A stretch of 64,000 nt of DNA, from contig NZ_QAOH01000007.1 of assembly GCF_003050785.1 (NCBI RefSeq), forward strand, positions 124,001-188,000, read 5' to 3'. The position numbers and the translations under genes are program-made. Below the pieces are notes generated by a model. It ran no database searches and was not told where the DNA came from. It saw nothing but the letters and a program-made list of their open reading frames with translations. The DNA is from Celeribacter persicus. Lineage in GTDB: Bacteria; Pseudomonadota; Alphaproteobacteria; Rhodobacterales; Rhodobacteraceae. Numbering within the stretch: the stretch's first letter is position 1; every line of letters begins with the position of its first letter. This document shows positions 37,782-47,383 of this stretch, piece after piece.

Positions 37782-38690
37782 TCATTTGAGGACCTGATTC
37801 TTGACCCGCCAGTCCGGCTGACCGAAGCCTTCCGGCCACGGGTAAACTTCCGGGTAGTTGAAGTAGACGACACCGACCAGCGCCGGGTAATCGGCGTTTT
37901 CCGCTCGCACGGAAGTCTTCCACCCCTCGACGTAACCCGCCTTGCCGACATAGCCGAGCTCGGCCACAACGACCGGTTTGCCAAAGGCCTGCGCCCGTTT
38001 GTAACGGGGTGCGAAGATTTCGTCATAGGTCCGGTCATGACCGTATTTCGCCTGATCCCAGGCTTGCAGACCGAAGACCGACAGGCCGACCAGATCGGCA
38101 TAGTCGTCGCCCGGATAGTATTGCGCCATTTTCTCATCGCCCAGAGGCGACCACATCAGGTTGATGTTCGGCGCATCTTCCTTGCACAGATCGGTCATCC
38201 GGCGATAGGCGGCAATGTAATCGTCCGGGTCCCAGCCCGCCCAGATAAACTGACCGCTCTCATCATCCATCTCATGCATGAACCGCAGGGTCACCGGGCT
38301 TTTCAGCGTGCCCAGTACCTCGCAAACCGCGTGCATGTTGCCGTCATAGGTGCCATTGAAAATCCCCTCGCGCAGGTAGCGCGCGGTGTTGCGTTCGCTG
38401 CGCGACCACGTCCAAGGTTCCAGCGTCACCAGAAGCGCACGCTGACGTTCGAGCGCATAGGCATCGGCATCGTTCAACGATGGAAGATACACGTCCTCCC
38501 ACGGCAGGAACAAATGCTCGACCGTCACAGCCCCGTCAGCGGAAAAATCCCCATCCGGGTCATAAACCCCGAACGGCACCTGACCCGGCGGCGATTGTGC
38601 AAATCCCATGCTCAAGAGTCCCGACAGAACCCCTATCCCCAGACCGGCGCCCAGCGCCCTCATCATCCGTTTTGTCGACATATTCAACAT
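37782..38690 (-). CDS. GH26-like exported glycoside hydrolase
   Basis: A 302-residue protein with signal peptide (ALGAGLGIGVLSGLLSMGFA, then Q). The GH26 pair is visible: acid/base Glu140 in RFMHEMDD and nucleophile Glu244 in VVAELGYVG, 104 residues apart as expected. GH26 enzymes cleave beta-mannans or mixed-linkage beta-glucans. The gene follows a cellulose-synthase-like glycosyltransferase by 12 bases, so it probably trims or releases the polymer being made, as do hydrolases of other synthase operons. Confidence 0.82.
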   Translation of the reverse strand: MLNMSTKRMMRALGAGLGIGVLSGLLSMGFAQSPPGQVPFGVYDPDGDFSADGAVTVEHLFLPWEDVYLPSLNDADAYALERQRALLVTLEPWTWSRSERNTARYLREGIFNGTYDGNMHAVCEVLGTLKSPVTLRFMHEMDDESGQFIWAGWDPDDYIAAYRRMTDLCKEDAPNINLMWSPLGDEKMAQYYPGDDYADLVGLSVFGLQAWDQAKYGHDRTYDEIFAPRYKRAQAFGKPVVVAELGYVGKAGYVEGWKTSVRAENADYPALVGVVYFNYPEVYPWPEGFGQPDWRVKNQVLK

Positions 38691-38702
38691 CGCTCCCTCC
38701 CT

Positions 38703-40559
38703 TCAGGGCGCTTCGGCCCCAAACCATTCCGGTGCGAATTCCAGATGCACATCCCCCGGCTGGCCCTGCCCCGCACCGGCGACCACGTACTCGACTCTCA
38801 TCACTTGCAGAGGCACGAGTCCATAAGACAGAGCAAGGAGACCCATCTGTCCCCTCAGGATAACAGAATTGGCGAAAAATGCCATGATCATTATCAAAAC
38901 AGCACTTTGAAGCACGAGTTTTGGCGTGAAATTCCGCAATTTGATGCGGTTTTCCCGAATGTGGTGAATGATCGCCACGGCCAGCAGAACAACATAGACC
39001 ACAGCGTTCATCAGCGTCAGAAGATAGAACCCCGGCGCCACGACAAGATGGTCGCGCAGCATCACCGGCAGGATCGCCCCCAAGGCGAGGACCGCATAGA
39101 CCAGAACGATCCGGTTCGGCAAAGTCGCATGCGCCACGTGTCCCTTGGGCGTGATGCGGAAGTCGACGAAATGTCCCGAAAGCCGGTCACGCACGGCCAT
39201 GGCCACCCCCCAGAGCACCCAGGGCCATTGCAGCGCGACGAAAAGGATTTTCTCCCAGGAGAGAATCTTCGCATCCACCGGTCGCAAAAGCCCGTCACGT
39301 TTCAACCCGCGCACGATCAACAGCGGAATGAGACCTAATGGGAAACTATGTGCTATAAAGGACGGATATGTGACATTGGCATAGGTGAAATCGAACAACA
39401 CCGCCAGAACCGGCGCGACATAGGCCATCGCCATGGCCAATGCGAAGAACACGTACCAAAGCTGACAGAGAAGAAAGAGCGCCTTGAGCCGCATCGGCAG
39501 TTTCGGAAGGTAATCGGGCGTGTGGCGCAGCAGCAGCGAAACGAGCGAACGCGACCACTGAAATTCCTGCGTCACCAGATCGGGCAGCGTCGCCGGACCG
39601 TCGCCCAGCGCGAAGGCATCAATGGCATGCACACCGCGCCAACCCGCCGCCGAGATCAGCATGGTGGTGGAATGATCCTCCGCCAACTCCGGCCCGAGAC
39701 CTCCCGCCTGTTTGAGCGCCTTGGTGCGCACCGCGTAATGCGAACCGATGCACATGGGCGTCAGGAGCCGGGTGTAGCCCGCCTGAAAGATACCATGGAA
39801 CGCCGCCTCGACATAAAGCCGGGTGCGCGCAGCCCAGTGGCCCCTGGCATTGGCGCCACAAATCGAGGGCGCGGAGACATAGCCCACCTCCGGATCGGCG
39901 AAGGGACGCACCATCTCGCGCAAGTATCCCGGCCCCGGTACATGATCGGAGTCGAGCTGCGAGACGATGTCATAGAGGCGATAGCCCCATGTATCGTAAA
40001 AATAGGCCAGATTGCCCTCTTTGCAGCGAGTCCGGCGCGGCCATTCCTTTTGGTGATAGGCCTCAAGCTCCTTGCGTGAGGAAATATGCACCCCATGGGC
40101 CGCACACCACTCGGTCACCTCCGGCGTCGGGTCCTCATCGGCCAACCATGTATCATGGGGATAATCCTGTGCCAGCATCGCCTCAAGCGTCGGGCGGATC
40201 ACCTCGAAAGGCTCTGAAGGGGTCTTGGTCACGATCATCGCAACCCTGTACTGTCCCAGCTCGGGATCGGGCGCGGCGGAGCGATGAGCCGCAAGGAAGA
40301 TCACCATGAAATAGGCCTGCATGCTCCAGACCCAGATCAGCCCGAGGGTGATCAGCCCATAGCGCACCGCCCCACCGACATGAGACGGCTCGAACCACCA
40401 GCTCCAGAACCAGAGCGAGGCGAGAAACCACAGCCCCGCAAGAAAGCCGTACCACAGCCTGCGTCTGCGTGAAAACAGCGGGGTCAGCATCGGGCGCGGC
40501 GCGAGAGCCGGGTGTCGGGACCTGCGATGCTCCGCCATGGGGGCGGCGGGTCTGCTCAT
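38703..40559 (-). CDS. Cellulose-synthase-like processive glycosyltransferase (GT2)
   Basis: A 618-residue inner-membrane enzyme. Two N-terminal membrane segments (about 30-95) precede a GT2 domain with SQLDSDHV (DxD), GPELAEDHST (TED-type base) and TQEFQWSRSL (the QxxRW-type motif), which define processive synthases such as BcsA. At least five membrane segments follow. It has no PilZ domain. The start at 40559 overlaps the galE stop (ATGA). The product may be a mixed-linkage glucan, a mannan or another beta-glycan. The neighbours (galE, UDP-glucuronate decarboxylase, GH26) indicate an exopolysaccharide. Confidence 0.87.
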   Translation of the reverse strand: MSRPAAPMAEHRRSRHPALAPRPMLTPLFSRRRRLWYGFLAGLWFLASLWFWSWWFEPSHVGGAVRYGLITLGLIWVWSMQAYFMVIFLAAHRSAAPDPELGQYRVAMIVTKTPSEPFEVIRPTLEAMLAQDYPHDTWLADEDPTPEVTEWCAAHGVHISSRKELEAYHQKEWPRRTRCKEGNLAYFYDTWGYRLYDIVSQLDSDHVPGPGYLREMVRPFADPEVGYVSAPSICGANARGHWAARTRLYVEAAFHGIFQAGYTRLLTPMCIGSHYAVRTKALKQAGGLGPELAEDHSTTMLISAAGWRGVHAIDAFALGDGPATLPDLVTQEFQWSRSLVSLLLRHTPDYLPKLPMRLKALFLLCQLWYVFFALAMAMAYVAPVLAVLFDFTYANVTYPSFIAHSFPLGLIPLLIVRGLKRDGLLRPVDAKILSWEKILFVALQWPWVLWGVAMAVRDRLSGHFVDFRITPKGHVAHATLPNRIVLVYAVLALGAILPVMLRDHLVVAPGFYLLTLMNAVVYVVLLAVAIIHHIRENRIKLRNFTPKLVLQSAVLIMIMAFFANSVILRGQMGLLALSYGLVPLQVMRVEYVVAGAGQGQPGDVHLEFAPEWFGAEAP

Positions 40560-41566
40560 CCCTGGGCGACCTTCGGCGCCTCCATGAACCATGGCGCGGC
40601 ATGGCCCACGATCTCGTCTATATTGGTCCACCGGGCTTCGAACCCCAGCACCTCGCGCGCATGGCCCGGATTGGCCACCAGTTCCGGCGGATCGCCTGCC
40701 CGGCGCGGGCTATTTTGATGTGGCACCGCATGGCCGGTCACCCGCTCCACGGCATCCAGGATTTCCTGCACGGAAGTGCCTGTACCGGTTCCGAGGTTGA
40801 GCTTTAGCGGCCCTGCCCCACCCCGCAGCGCATCGAGCGCCAGCACATGAGCGCGGGCCAGATCGCTGACATGGATGTAATCCCGCACGCAAGTTCCGTC
40901 CGGCGTCGGGTAATCCGTGCCAAAGACCTGAAGCGGCGCCCCTGTGCCTTGCGCGGCCATCAGCGCGAGCGGGATCAAATGGGTTTCCGGATCGTGGCGT
41001 TCGGAAAGCTCGAACTCCGGATCGGAGCCCGCCGCGTTGAAATAGCGCAAGGCGGCATAATTCAGCCCCCAGGCACTGGCGGCATCCTCCATCATCCATT
41101 CGCAGATCAGTTTCGAGCGCCCATAAGGGTTGATCGGCGCCTGTGCCATGGTCTCGTCGATCGGCACCCGATCCGGCACGCCATAGGTGGCACAGGACGA
41201 CGAGAAAACCAGCGTCTTCACGCCCTCCCGCTGCATCGCCCCCAGAAGCGCGATCATCCCGCCGACATTGTTGTCGTAATACATCTGCGGTTCCTGCACG
41301 CTTTCGCCGACATAGGCGAAGGCCGCGAAATGGATCACCGCGTCGATGCGCTCCTCTTTCAACACCTGCGCCAGACGATCCCCGTCGCGCATGTCACCCT
41401 TTACCAAAGGGCCCCAACGCACCGCATCGGCATGCCCGCGCGAGAGATTGTCGTAGACCACCGGCACCATCCCCGCCCGGCTCAGCGCCTTGCAACAATG
41501 CGATCCGATATAACCCGCGCCACCGGTGACGAGCACGCGCGCGGCTTTGGCCGGAAGATGTGTCAT
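40556..41566 (-). CDS. galE: UDP-glucose 4-epimerase
   Basis: Interconverts UDP-glucose and UDP-galactose with bound NAD+. The 336-residue cytosolic SDR-family enzyme has the Rossmann motif [16 protein letters not shown], catalytic Ser/Thr in [13 protein letters not shown], and the Tyr-x-x-x-Lys in PYGRSK. The order and length fit GalE. It overlaps the synthase gene downstream and the decarboxylase gene upstream by 4 bases each, so the three are translated from one mRNA. Confidence 0.92.
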   Translation of the reverse strand: MTHLPAKAARVLVTGGAGYIGSHCCKALSRAGMVPVVYDNLSRGHADAVRWGPLVKGDMRDGDRLAQVLKEERIDAVIHFAAFAYVGESVQEPQMYYDNNVGGMIALLGAMQREGVKTLVFSSSCATYGVPDRVPIDETMAQAPINPYGRSKLICEWMMEDAASAWGLNYAALRYFNAAGSDPEFELSERHDPETHLIPLALMAAQGTGAPLQVFGTDYPTPDGTCVRDYIHVSDLARAHVLALDALRGGAGPLKLNLGTGTGTSVQEILDAVERVTGHAVPHQNSPRRAGDPPELVANPGHAREVLGFEARWTNIDEIVGHAAPWFMEAPKVAQG

Positions 41567-42618
41567 GCCGCACCTCCTTCGACCATGCCGGTGGCGGGCC
41601 GTACCTGCGACAGCTCAAGTTCCTTGCTGAAATAGGCCACCGTCGGCACCAGCCCGACGCGCAATGTCACTTTCGGCGCCCAGTTCAGCAGGCCTTTCGC
41701 ACGGGTAATGTCAGGGCGACGTTGCCGCGGGTCGTCTTTCGGAAGATCGCAATAGACCGAACCGCCATGGGTCGGGATCATCTTCTGCACCAGATCGGCC
41801 AGCTCGTTCATGGTGAACTCGCCCGGATTGCCAAGGTTGACCGGCATCGCGCCGCAGGTCTCGCATTCCATCAGCGCCATCAGCCCGTCGAGCATATCGT
41901 CGACATAGCAAAACGATCGCGTCTGCTCGCCGGTGCCATAAATGGTCATCGGTTCGCCTTTCAGCGCCTGTACGATGAAATTGGAGATCACGCGCCCGTC
42001 CTCCGGGTCCATCCGCGGCCCGTAGGTGTTGAAGATCCGCGCCACACGCACATCCACCCCGCGAGTTTCATGCATATCGTGGAACAGGGTCTCGGCGGCA
42101 CGCTTGCCTTCGTCATAGCAGGACCGCGGTCCCATGGTGTTCACCAGCCCGCGATAATCTTCGTTCTGTGGCGAAACATCCGGGTCGCCATAGACCTCGG
42201 AGGTCGAGGATTGCAGCACCCGCGCACCTTTTCTCGCTGCCAGTTCCAGCAGGTTCAGCGCCCCCATGACGGAGGTCTGGAAAGTGTGAACCGGATCTTT
42301 CTGATATTTCGGCGGCGAGGCCGGGCAGGCCAGATTGTAAATCCGGTCTACCGGTCCCTAGATGCTGAACGGTTCGACGATGTCATGCAGGAAGAACCGG
42401 AAATCCGGCTCCTGCATCAGCGCGCCGATATTGCTCAACCGCCCGGTTTCGAGATTGTCGACACAGATCACCCGATCCCCCTGCGCCAACAGTCGCCGAC
42501 ACAGGTTGGAACCGATAAACCCGGCACCGCCTGCGACGATGACAACTCTTTGCGAGGACCGATTTTCACTGGTTGCAAGACTGAATTGCGGATCAAGCCG
42601 CTTCACGTTGGAGCCCAT
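41563..42618 (-). pseudogene. UDP-glucuronate decarboxylase gene interrupted by an in-frame TAG
   Basis: A single reading frame of 351 codons encodes a UDP-glucuronate decarboxylase-like SDR (UDP-xylose synthase): Rossmann motif VAGGAGFIGSNLCRRLLAQG, the family phrase [32 protein letters not shown], and catalytic YDEGKR. Codon 87 (42358-42360) is TAG, after DIVEPFSI and before GPVDRIYN, with both sides in the same frame and fully conserved. Without readthrough only an 86-residue fragment would be made, or a 234-residue product from ATG 42267 lacking the NAD-binding N-terminus. It could be a recent nonsense mutation, a base-calling error or a suppressed codon. Downstream galE begins in the last bases of this gene. 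Confidence 0.85.
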
Positions 42619-42879
42619 CTCCCCCTCCTGTCACCCTGATCCCCATAAAGCCCCCGCAACAGAGAGATCAGAGCCGTGTATGTTTAACATTAATATTTTA
42701 CATTATAGCCCTAAAATGGACGTTGATATGTCGCAATATAACCATAATTTGAAATATATCTTTTTAGTCAATACACCGACATGCTGCAAAAATCATGCTG
42801 CACTGCATCAGGTTTCCGGCCTGTTTCAGTCTTGAAAGACGCTGGAAATCTGCCCTGTTCCGATCCTCCAAAGCGCTGG

Positions 42880-43344
42880 TCAAAGACTGAGCCAACTTTG
42901 CTCTACGACGGCTTCCATGGCGACATAGCTCGTAGTCGAACTAATATGCGGCAGGGTCGAGATTTTTTCCGCCATGATGTGCCGGTAATGTGCCATATCA
43001 CGGGACCGCAACTTGATCTGGTAGTCGAAGCCGCCGGCAATCATATAGCATTCCTCGACCTCCGGGATCTTGCGCACCGCCGCGTTGAACTCTTCCAAAG
43101 CCTTTTGGCGCGTGTCCGAAACGCGCACCTCGATATAGGTCACATTGGTCAGCCCGAGTTTGAGCGGCGAAAGGATCGCACGATAGCCGGTGATCAGCCC
43201 GACATCCTCCATCTGCTTGATGCGATAGGTGACCGGAGTCTTCGACAGACCTACCTTTTTAGACAGTTCCGTGATCGGGATTCTGGCATTGGCAACCAGG
43301 GCTTCGAGTATCTTTTGGTTGGTGGCGTCCAGTTCGAAATTCAT
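42880..43344 (-). CDS. putR: Lrp/AsnC-family regulator PutR
   Basis: A 154-residue DNA-binding regulator. Its AsnC-type helix-turn-helix is LDATNQKILEALVANARIPI followed by TELSKKVGLSKTPVTYRIKQ, and the C-terminal RAM ligand-binding domain runs from about 65 (VTYIEVRVSD) to the end. It is divergent from putA at 111 bases. In Rhodobacter and Agrobacterium the equivalent PutR activates putA in response to proline, so the same role is expected here. Confidence 0.88.
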   Translation of the reverse strand: MNFELDATNQKILEALVANARIPITELSKKVGLSKTPVTYRIKQMEDVGLITGYRAILSPLKLGLTNVTYIEVRVSDTRQKALEEFNAAVRKIPEVEECYMIAGGFDYQIKLRSRDMAHYRHIMAEKISTLPHISSTTSYVAMEAVVEQSWLSL

Positions 43345-43384
43345 ACTAAATCCTTTCTGAATTTAGGTCATATCGACTACTAAT

Positions 43385-43413
43385 AGGCAAAAAATAGAGC
43401 CTTCGTCTATAAT
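43385..43413 (+). promoter_or_regulatory. putA promoter candidate
   Basis: A perfect TATAAT lies at 43408-43413, 42 bases before the putA ATG, without a recognisable -35. This would fit an activator-dependent promoter such as one served by PutR. Confidence 0.45.
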
Positions 43414-43455
43414 TTACCCGGTATTATTGGTGAAATTCCACTCTCAGAGGTCAAT

Positions 43456-46400
43456 ATGGCTCTTCCTCCCTTTCCCGCCCTTGGCTTTGCCGCAAAATAC
43501 GCCCCCGAGAATCAGTTGCTCGATCGTCTGATCGCCGAGGCCGAAATTTCGCCCCGAACCCGCGCCGCCATTTCGGCCCGTGCCGTCACCCTCGTGAAGC
43601 GCATCCGCACCGAAGCGAAGCCTACCCTCATGGAACATTTTCTCGCCGAATACGGTCTTTCGACCCGCGAAGGCGTGGCACTCATGTGTCTTGCCGAAGC
43701 GATGCTGCGCGTGCCCGACAGTTTCACCATCGACGCCCTGATCGAGGACAAGATCGCCCCGTCAGAGTGGAACAAACACATCGGCACCGCCGCCTCCTCG
43801 CTTGTGAACGCCTCGACCTGGGCCCTGATGCTCACCGGCAAGGTGCTCGATGACAAACAACCGGGCGTCGCAGGCACGCTGCGGGGCGCGGTCAAACGTC
43901 TGGGAGAGCCGGTGATCCGCGCCGCCGTCGGGCGCGCGATGAAGGAAATGGGTCGTCAGTTCGTCTTGGGTGAAACCATCGAAAGCGCTCTGAAGCGCGG
44001 CGAATCGCGTGAGAAACAGGGCTTTACCTATTCCTTCGACATGTTGGGCGAAGCCGCGCGCACCAAGGCGGACGCAGATCGCTACGCCAAGGATTACGCC
44101 GATGCGATCACCGCCATCGGCAAGCACGCCGCCCATGACACCATTGTCGATAACCCCGGTATTTCAGTGAAATTCTCCGCCCTGCACCCGCGCTATGAGG
44201 TGGCTCAGGAAGCGCGTGTCATGGCGGAGCTTGTCCCCGTGCTGACCCGCCTTGCCCGTCAGGCGAAGGACGTGGGCATCGGCTTCCACGTCGATGCCGA
44301 GGAACAGGATCGTCTGGTGCTGTCCTTCAAGGTGATCGAGGCCGTGCTGTCGGATGACTATCTCGCCGGATGGGACGGTTTCGGTGTGGTGGTGCAGGCT
44401 TACGGCAAACGTGCCGCACCCGCAATTGATGCGCTTTACGACATGGCGAAGCGCTATGATCGCAAGATCAACATCCGCCTCGTCAAGGGCGCCTATTGGG
44501 ACACGGAGATGAAACTGGCGCAGGTCACCGGCCAGCCGGGCTTTCCGCTTTTCACCTCCAAACCCGCAACCGACGTCTCCTATGCCTGCCTTGCCAAGAA
44601 ACTCTTCGGCATGGGCGATCACATCTTCCCGCAATTCGCCACGCATAACGCCCACACGGTCGCGACCATCATGGAACTTGCGGAAGGCCGCCCCTTCGAG
44701 TTTCAGCGCCTGCACGGCATGGGCGAACGTCTGCATGACATCGTGCTGAAGGAAACCGGTGGGCATTGCCGCATCTATGCGCCTTGCGGGGCACACCGCG
44801 ACCTTCTGGCCTATCTCGTCCGTCGCCTGCTGGAAAACGGCGCGAACTCGTCCTTCGTGCATCAGATCGTGGACGAAAGCGTCCGCCCGGAAGACATCGC
44901 CAAGGACCCGTTCGAAGCACTGACCACCGCCAAAGCACCTTCAGGTCTCGTGCATCCGTCGCAAATCTTCGGCGGGGAACGGGTCAATTCGAAAGGCTGG
45001 GACCTCACCGACGATGGTGTGCTGGCCGAGATCGACGCCGCCCGCAATGTATCCCTCCCGAAAGCCCGCCCCCTGACCGTCTCCGAACCCTCCGGCACCG
45101 CGCAGCCGGTAACCAACCCGGCCACAGGAGAAAAAATCGGCGAGGTGATCGAGGCGGACAAGGCCACGGTCGAAGCCGCGCTGAGCGACGCCCGCACATG
45201 GAGCGCCCCCGCGACTGAGCGCGCTGACGTACTGCGCCGCGTGGCCGATCTTTATGAGGCCAATTATGGCGTACTCTTCGCCATTCTGGCGCAGGAAGCC
45301 GGGAAATCCCTGCCCGATGCGGTGGGCGAGGTCCGCGAAGCAGTCGATTTCCTGCGCTACTACGCACAGGAAGGCGAAAACGACACCCGCGCCCCACGCG
45401 GCATCTTTACCGCGATCAGCCCGTGGAACTTCCCTCTGGCGATTTTCACCGGGCAAATCTCGGCCGCGCTGATGGCGGGCAACGCCGTGCTCGCCAAACC
45501 GGCCGAACAGACGCCCATCGTCGCCACCAAGGCAGTCGAGCTGATGCATGAGGCCGGTGTGCCGCGCGAGGTTCTGCAACTCCTGCCCGGGCGCGGACCG
45601 ACCGTCGGCGCAGCTCTCACCTCTGATCCGCGCGTCAAGGGCGTGGTCTTCACCGGCTCCACCGACACGGCGCAGCGGATCAACCGCACCATGGCCGAAC
45701 ATCTCGATCCGGGCACGCCGCTCATTGCGGAAACCGGTGGGCTGAACGCGATGATCGTCGACTCGACCGCACTTTCTGAGCAGGCCGTGCGCGATGTCGT
45801 AGCTTCCGCCTTCCAATCCGCCGGTCAGCGTTGTTCCGCGCTGCGCTGTCTCTACCTGCAAGAGGACAGCGCGCCGCAGGTGATCGAGATGATCAAAGGC
45901 GCGATGGATCAGCTCACTGTCGGCAATCCCTGGGCCCTGAGTACCGATGTCGGTCCGGTGATCGACCGCGAGGCCCGCGACGAGATCGCAGGTTACGTTG
46001 CACAGAAAGCCAACAGCATCCTGCACCGGATCGAGGCTCCGACTGAGGGCACCTTCGTCGCGCCCACCCTGCTCAAGGTGAACGGGATCAACGATCTGGA
46101 GCGCGAAATTTTCGGCCCGGTCCTGCATGTCGCAACCTTCAAGGCCCGCGATCTCGACAAGATCGTGACCGAGATCAACGCGCGCGGGTTCGGCCTGACC
46201 TTCGGGCTGCACACAAGGATCGACGAGCGGGTGCAGAGCATCTCGGACGCCATCCATGTCGGCAATATCTACGTCAACCGCAACCAGATCGGCGCGGTCG
46301 TCGGTTCGCAACCCTTTGGCGGCGAAGGCCTTTCTGGCACCGGTCCGAAAGCCGGTGGCCCGCTCTACCTGAACCGTTTCTTCGCCCCCGAGCCGGGGCT

Positions 46401-46863
46401 TGCGGAAGCGGGACGGTTCGAGCGCGGCGCCGATCTCAAGGCACTTCGGGAAGTCTTGGGCAATCCGGCCGAAACCAAGCTCGAAGAGCGCCTGATGCCC
46501 GGACCGACCGGCGAGATGAACCGCCTCGCCTTCTACACCCGCCCGCCGGTGCTCTGCCTCGGGCCGGGTGTGGAGGCGGCGAAGGCGCAGGCCGCCGCCG
46601 TCGAAGCTCTGGGTGGTGTCGCCATCGCGCTCGACGGCACGCTGTCCGCGAAAGACCTCGTCGCGCTCGACGACTTTTCCGCAGCCCTGTGGTGGGGGGA
46701 CGCGGAAACGGCGCGTACTTTCGCCCGGGCGCTGGCCTCATGTGACGGGGCAATCATACCCCTGATCACCGCACGTCCCGACAAGGCCCATGTCGTCCAT
46801 GAACGCCATCTCTGCGTCGACACCACGGCGGCGGGTGGCAACGCGGCATTGCTGGCGGGCTGA
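43456..46863 (+). CDS. putA: Bifunctional proline dehydrogenase / L-glutamate gamma-semialdehyde dehydrogenase
   Basis: Oxidises proline to glutamate in two steps, cytosolic/membrane-associated, 1135 residues. The FAD-dependent proline dehydrogenase barrel occupies about 150-470 (FHVDAEEQDRLVLSFKVIE, KINIRLVKGAYWDTEM) and the NAD-dependent aldehyde dehydrogenase about 540-1010 (AISPWNFPLAIFTGQ, AETGGLNAM, catalytic Cys793 in SAGQRCSALR). The N-terminal ribbon-helix-helix repressor domain of enteric PutA is missing, so control is left to the divergent PutR. A copy of the dispersed repeat lies after the gene. Confidence 0.97.
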   Translation: MALPPFPALGFAAKYAPENQLLDRLIAEAEISPRTRAAISARAVTLVKRIRTEAKPTLMEHFLAEYGLSTREGVALMCLAEAMLRVPDSFTIDALIEDKIAPSEWNKHIGTAASSLVNASTWALMLTGKVLDDKQPGVAGTLRGAVKRLGEPVIRAAVGRAMKEMGRQFVLGETIESALKRGESREKQGFTYSFDMLGEAARTKADADRYAKDYADAITAIGKHAAHDTIVDNPGISVKFSALHPRYEVAQEARVMAELVPVLTRLARQAKDVGIGFHVDAEEQDRLVLSFKVIEAVLSDDYLAGWDGFGVVVQAYGKRAAPAIDALYDMAKRYDRKINIRLVKGAYWDTEMKLAQVTGQPGFPLFTSKPATDVSYACLAKKLFGMGDHIFPQFATHNAHTVATIMELAEGRPFEFQRLHGMGERLHDIVLKETGGHCRIYAPCGAHRDLLAYLVRRLLENGANSSFVHQIVDESVRPEDIAKDPFEALTTAKAPSGLVHPSQIFGGERVNSKGWDLTDDGVLAEIDAARNVSLPKARPLTVSEPSGTAQPVTNPATGEKIGEVIEADKATVEAALSDARTWSAPATERADVLRRVADLYEANYGVLFAILAQEAGKSLPDAVGEVREAVDFLRYYAQEGENDTRAPRGIFTAISPWNFPLAIFTGQISAALMAGNAVLAKPAEQTPIVATKAVELMHEAGVPREVLQLLPGRGPTVGAALTSDPRVKGVVFTGSTDTAQRINRTMAEHLDPGTPLIAETGGLNAMIVDSTALSEQAVRDVVASAFQSAGQRCSALRCLYLQEDSAPQVIEMIKGAMDQLTVGNPWALSTDVGPVIDREARDEIAGYVAQKANSILHRIEAPTEGTFVAPTLLKVNGINDLEREIFGPVLHVATFKARDLDKIVTEINARGFGLTFGLHTRIDERVQSISDAIHVGNIYVNRNQIGAVVGSQPFGGEGLSGTGPKAGGPLYLNRFFAPEPGLAEAGRFERGADLKALREVLGNPAETKLEERLMPGPTGEMNRLAFYTRPPVLCLGPGVEAAKAQAAAVEALGGVAIALDGTLSAKDLVALDDFSAALWWGDAETARTFARALASCDGAIIPLITARPDKAHVVHERHLCVDTTAAGGNAALLAG

Positions 46864-46929
46864 GACCTTCAGAGCAAAGAAACGGCAAAGAGCGCGGGAA
46901 ACCGCGCTCTTCTTGCCGCCCCAACCGTT

Positions 46930-47044
46930 TAAAGCGTTTTGCTTTTTATCTGAAACAGGGAAAAAGCAAAACGCAGTGCATCGTATGAGCGTTGCGAGCG
47001 CTTCACATTAAATCTGTGATTCAGATTTATGCGAAACGCTTTAG
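46930..47044 (-). repeat. Structured ~114-base repeat, copy 2 (inverted relative to copy 1)
   Basis: Strongly similar to 12991-13105 in reverse orientation. It contains a long hairpin, GCGTTTTGCTTTTT (46934-46947) with AAAAAGCAAAACGC (46961-46974), and the small hairpin AAATCTG-TGATT-CAGATTT (47010-47028). Its ends are TAAAGCGTTTTGC and, read inward from the other side, TAAAGCGTTTCGC. The right end supplies the stop codon of the following minus-strand gene (47041-47043). It lies between convergent genes and could also terminate both. Confidence 0.85.
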
Positions 47045-47373
47045 CGCCGGGCGAAATAGCCCTTGGGGTCCATCACCGTGATCCGCACGCTGGCAGGGCT
47101 GTCACAGGTTGTGCTGAGCATCGCCTGCAACCGTTCAGCCACCTCTTCGAGCACCTCTCGCCCCCGCTCCGCCTTGCCCAGCACCCGCAGATCGGCATTG
47201 ACCTGCGACTGGTCCGGCAGACCGAACACAGGGGAGACAGTCAGATGGGCAAACTCCGCTCCGACGGAAAGCCGTTCGCACAGCATGACGCGCAGATCGG
47301 GCAAGGCCGCCATGAGCGCGCCCTGCCGCACCTGCCAGAGGCCGTGGTCGATGGCGATGGACAGCAATGGCAT
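47041..47373 (-). CDS. Tautomerase-like small protein of the aromatic operon
   Basis: 110 residues. The start at 47373 is fixed by AAGGAGGG and gives an N-terminal MPLLSIAID; a proline directly after Met is the catalytic feature of tautomerase-superfamily proteins (4-oxalocrotonate tautomerase, CHMI). The rest (LVSRTV-type pattern is lacking) matches the superfamily only loosely. It is the last gene of the hydroxyquinol operon, 10 bases after the dioxygenase gene. A role in isomerising maleylacetate or a related ring-cleavage product is inference. Its stop codon lies in the dispersed repeat. Confidence 0.6.
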   Translation of the reverse strand: MPLLSIAIDHGLWQVRQGALMAALPDLRVMLCERLSVGAEFAHLTVSPVFGLPDQSQVNADLRVLGKAERGREVLEEVAERLQAMLSTTCDSPASVRITVMDPKGYFARR

Positions 47374-47383
47374 CGTGCCCTCC

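Noticed and set aside
37586-37789. 67-codon plus-strand frame after a GGAGG-like sequence
   Set aside because: It runs through the terminator of the GH26-like gene into its 3' end and shows no protein-like pattern.
41563-42267. Independent 234-residue epimerase starting at ATG 42267
   Set aside because: It would lack the NAD-binding Rossmann motif, and upstream codons in the same frame up to the TAG are conserved family sequence, so it is the 3' part of a broken gene.
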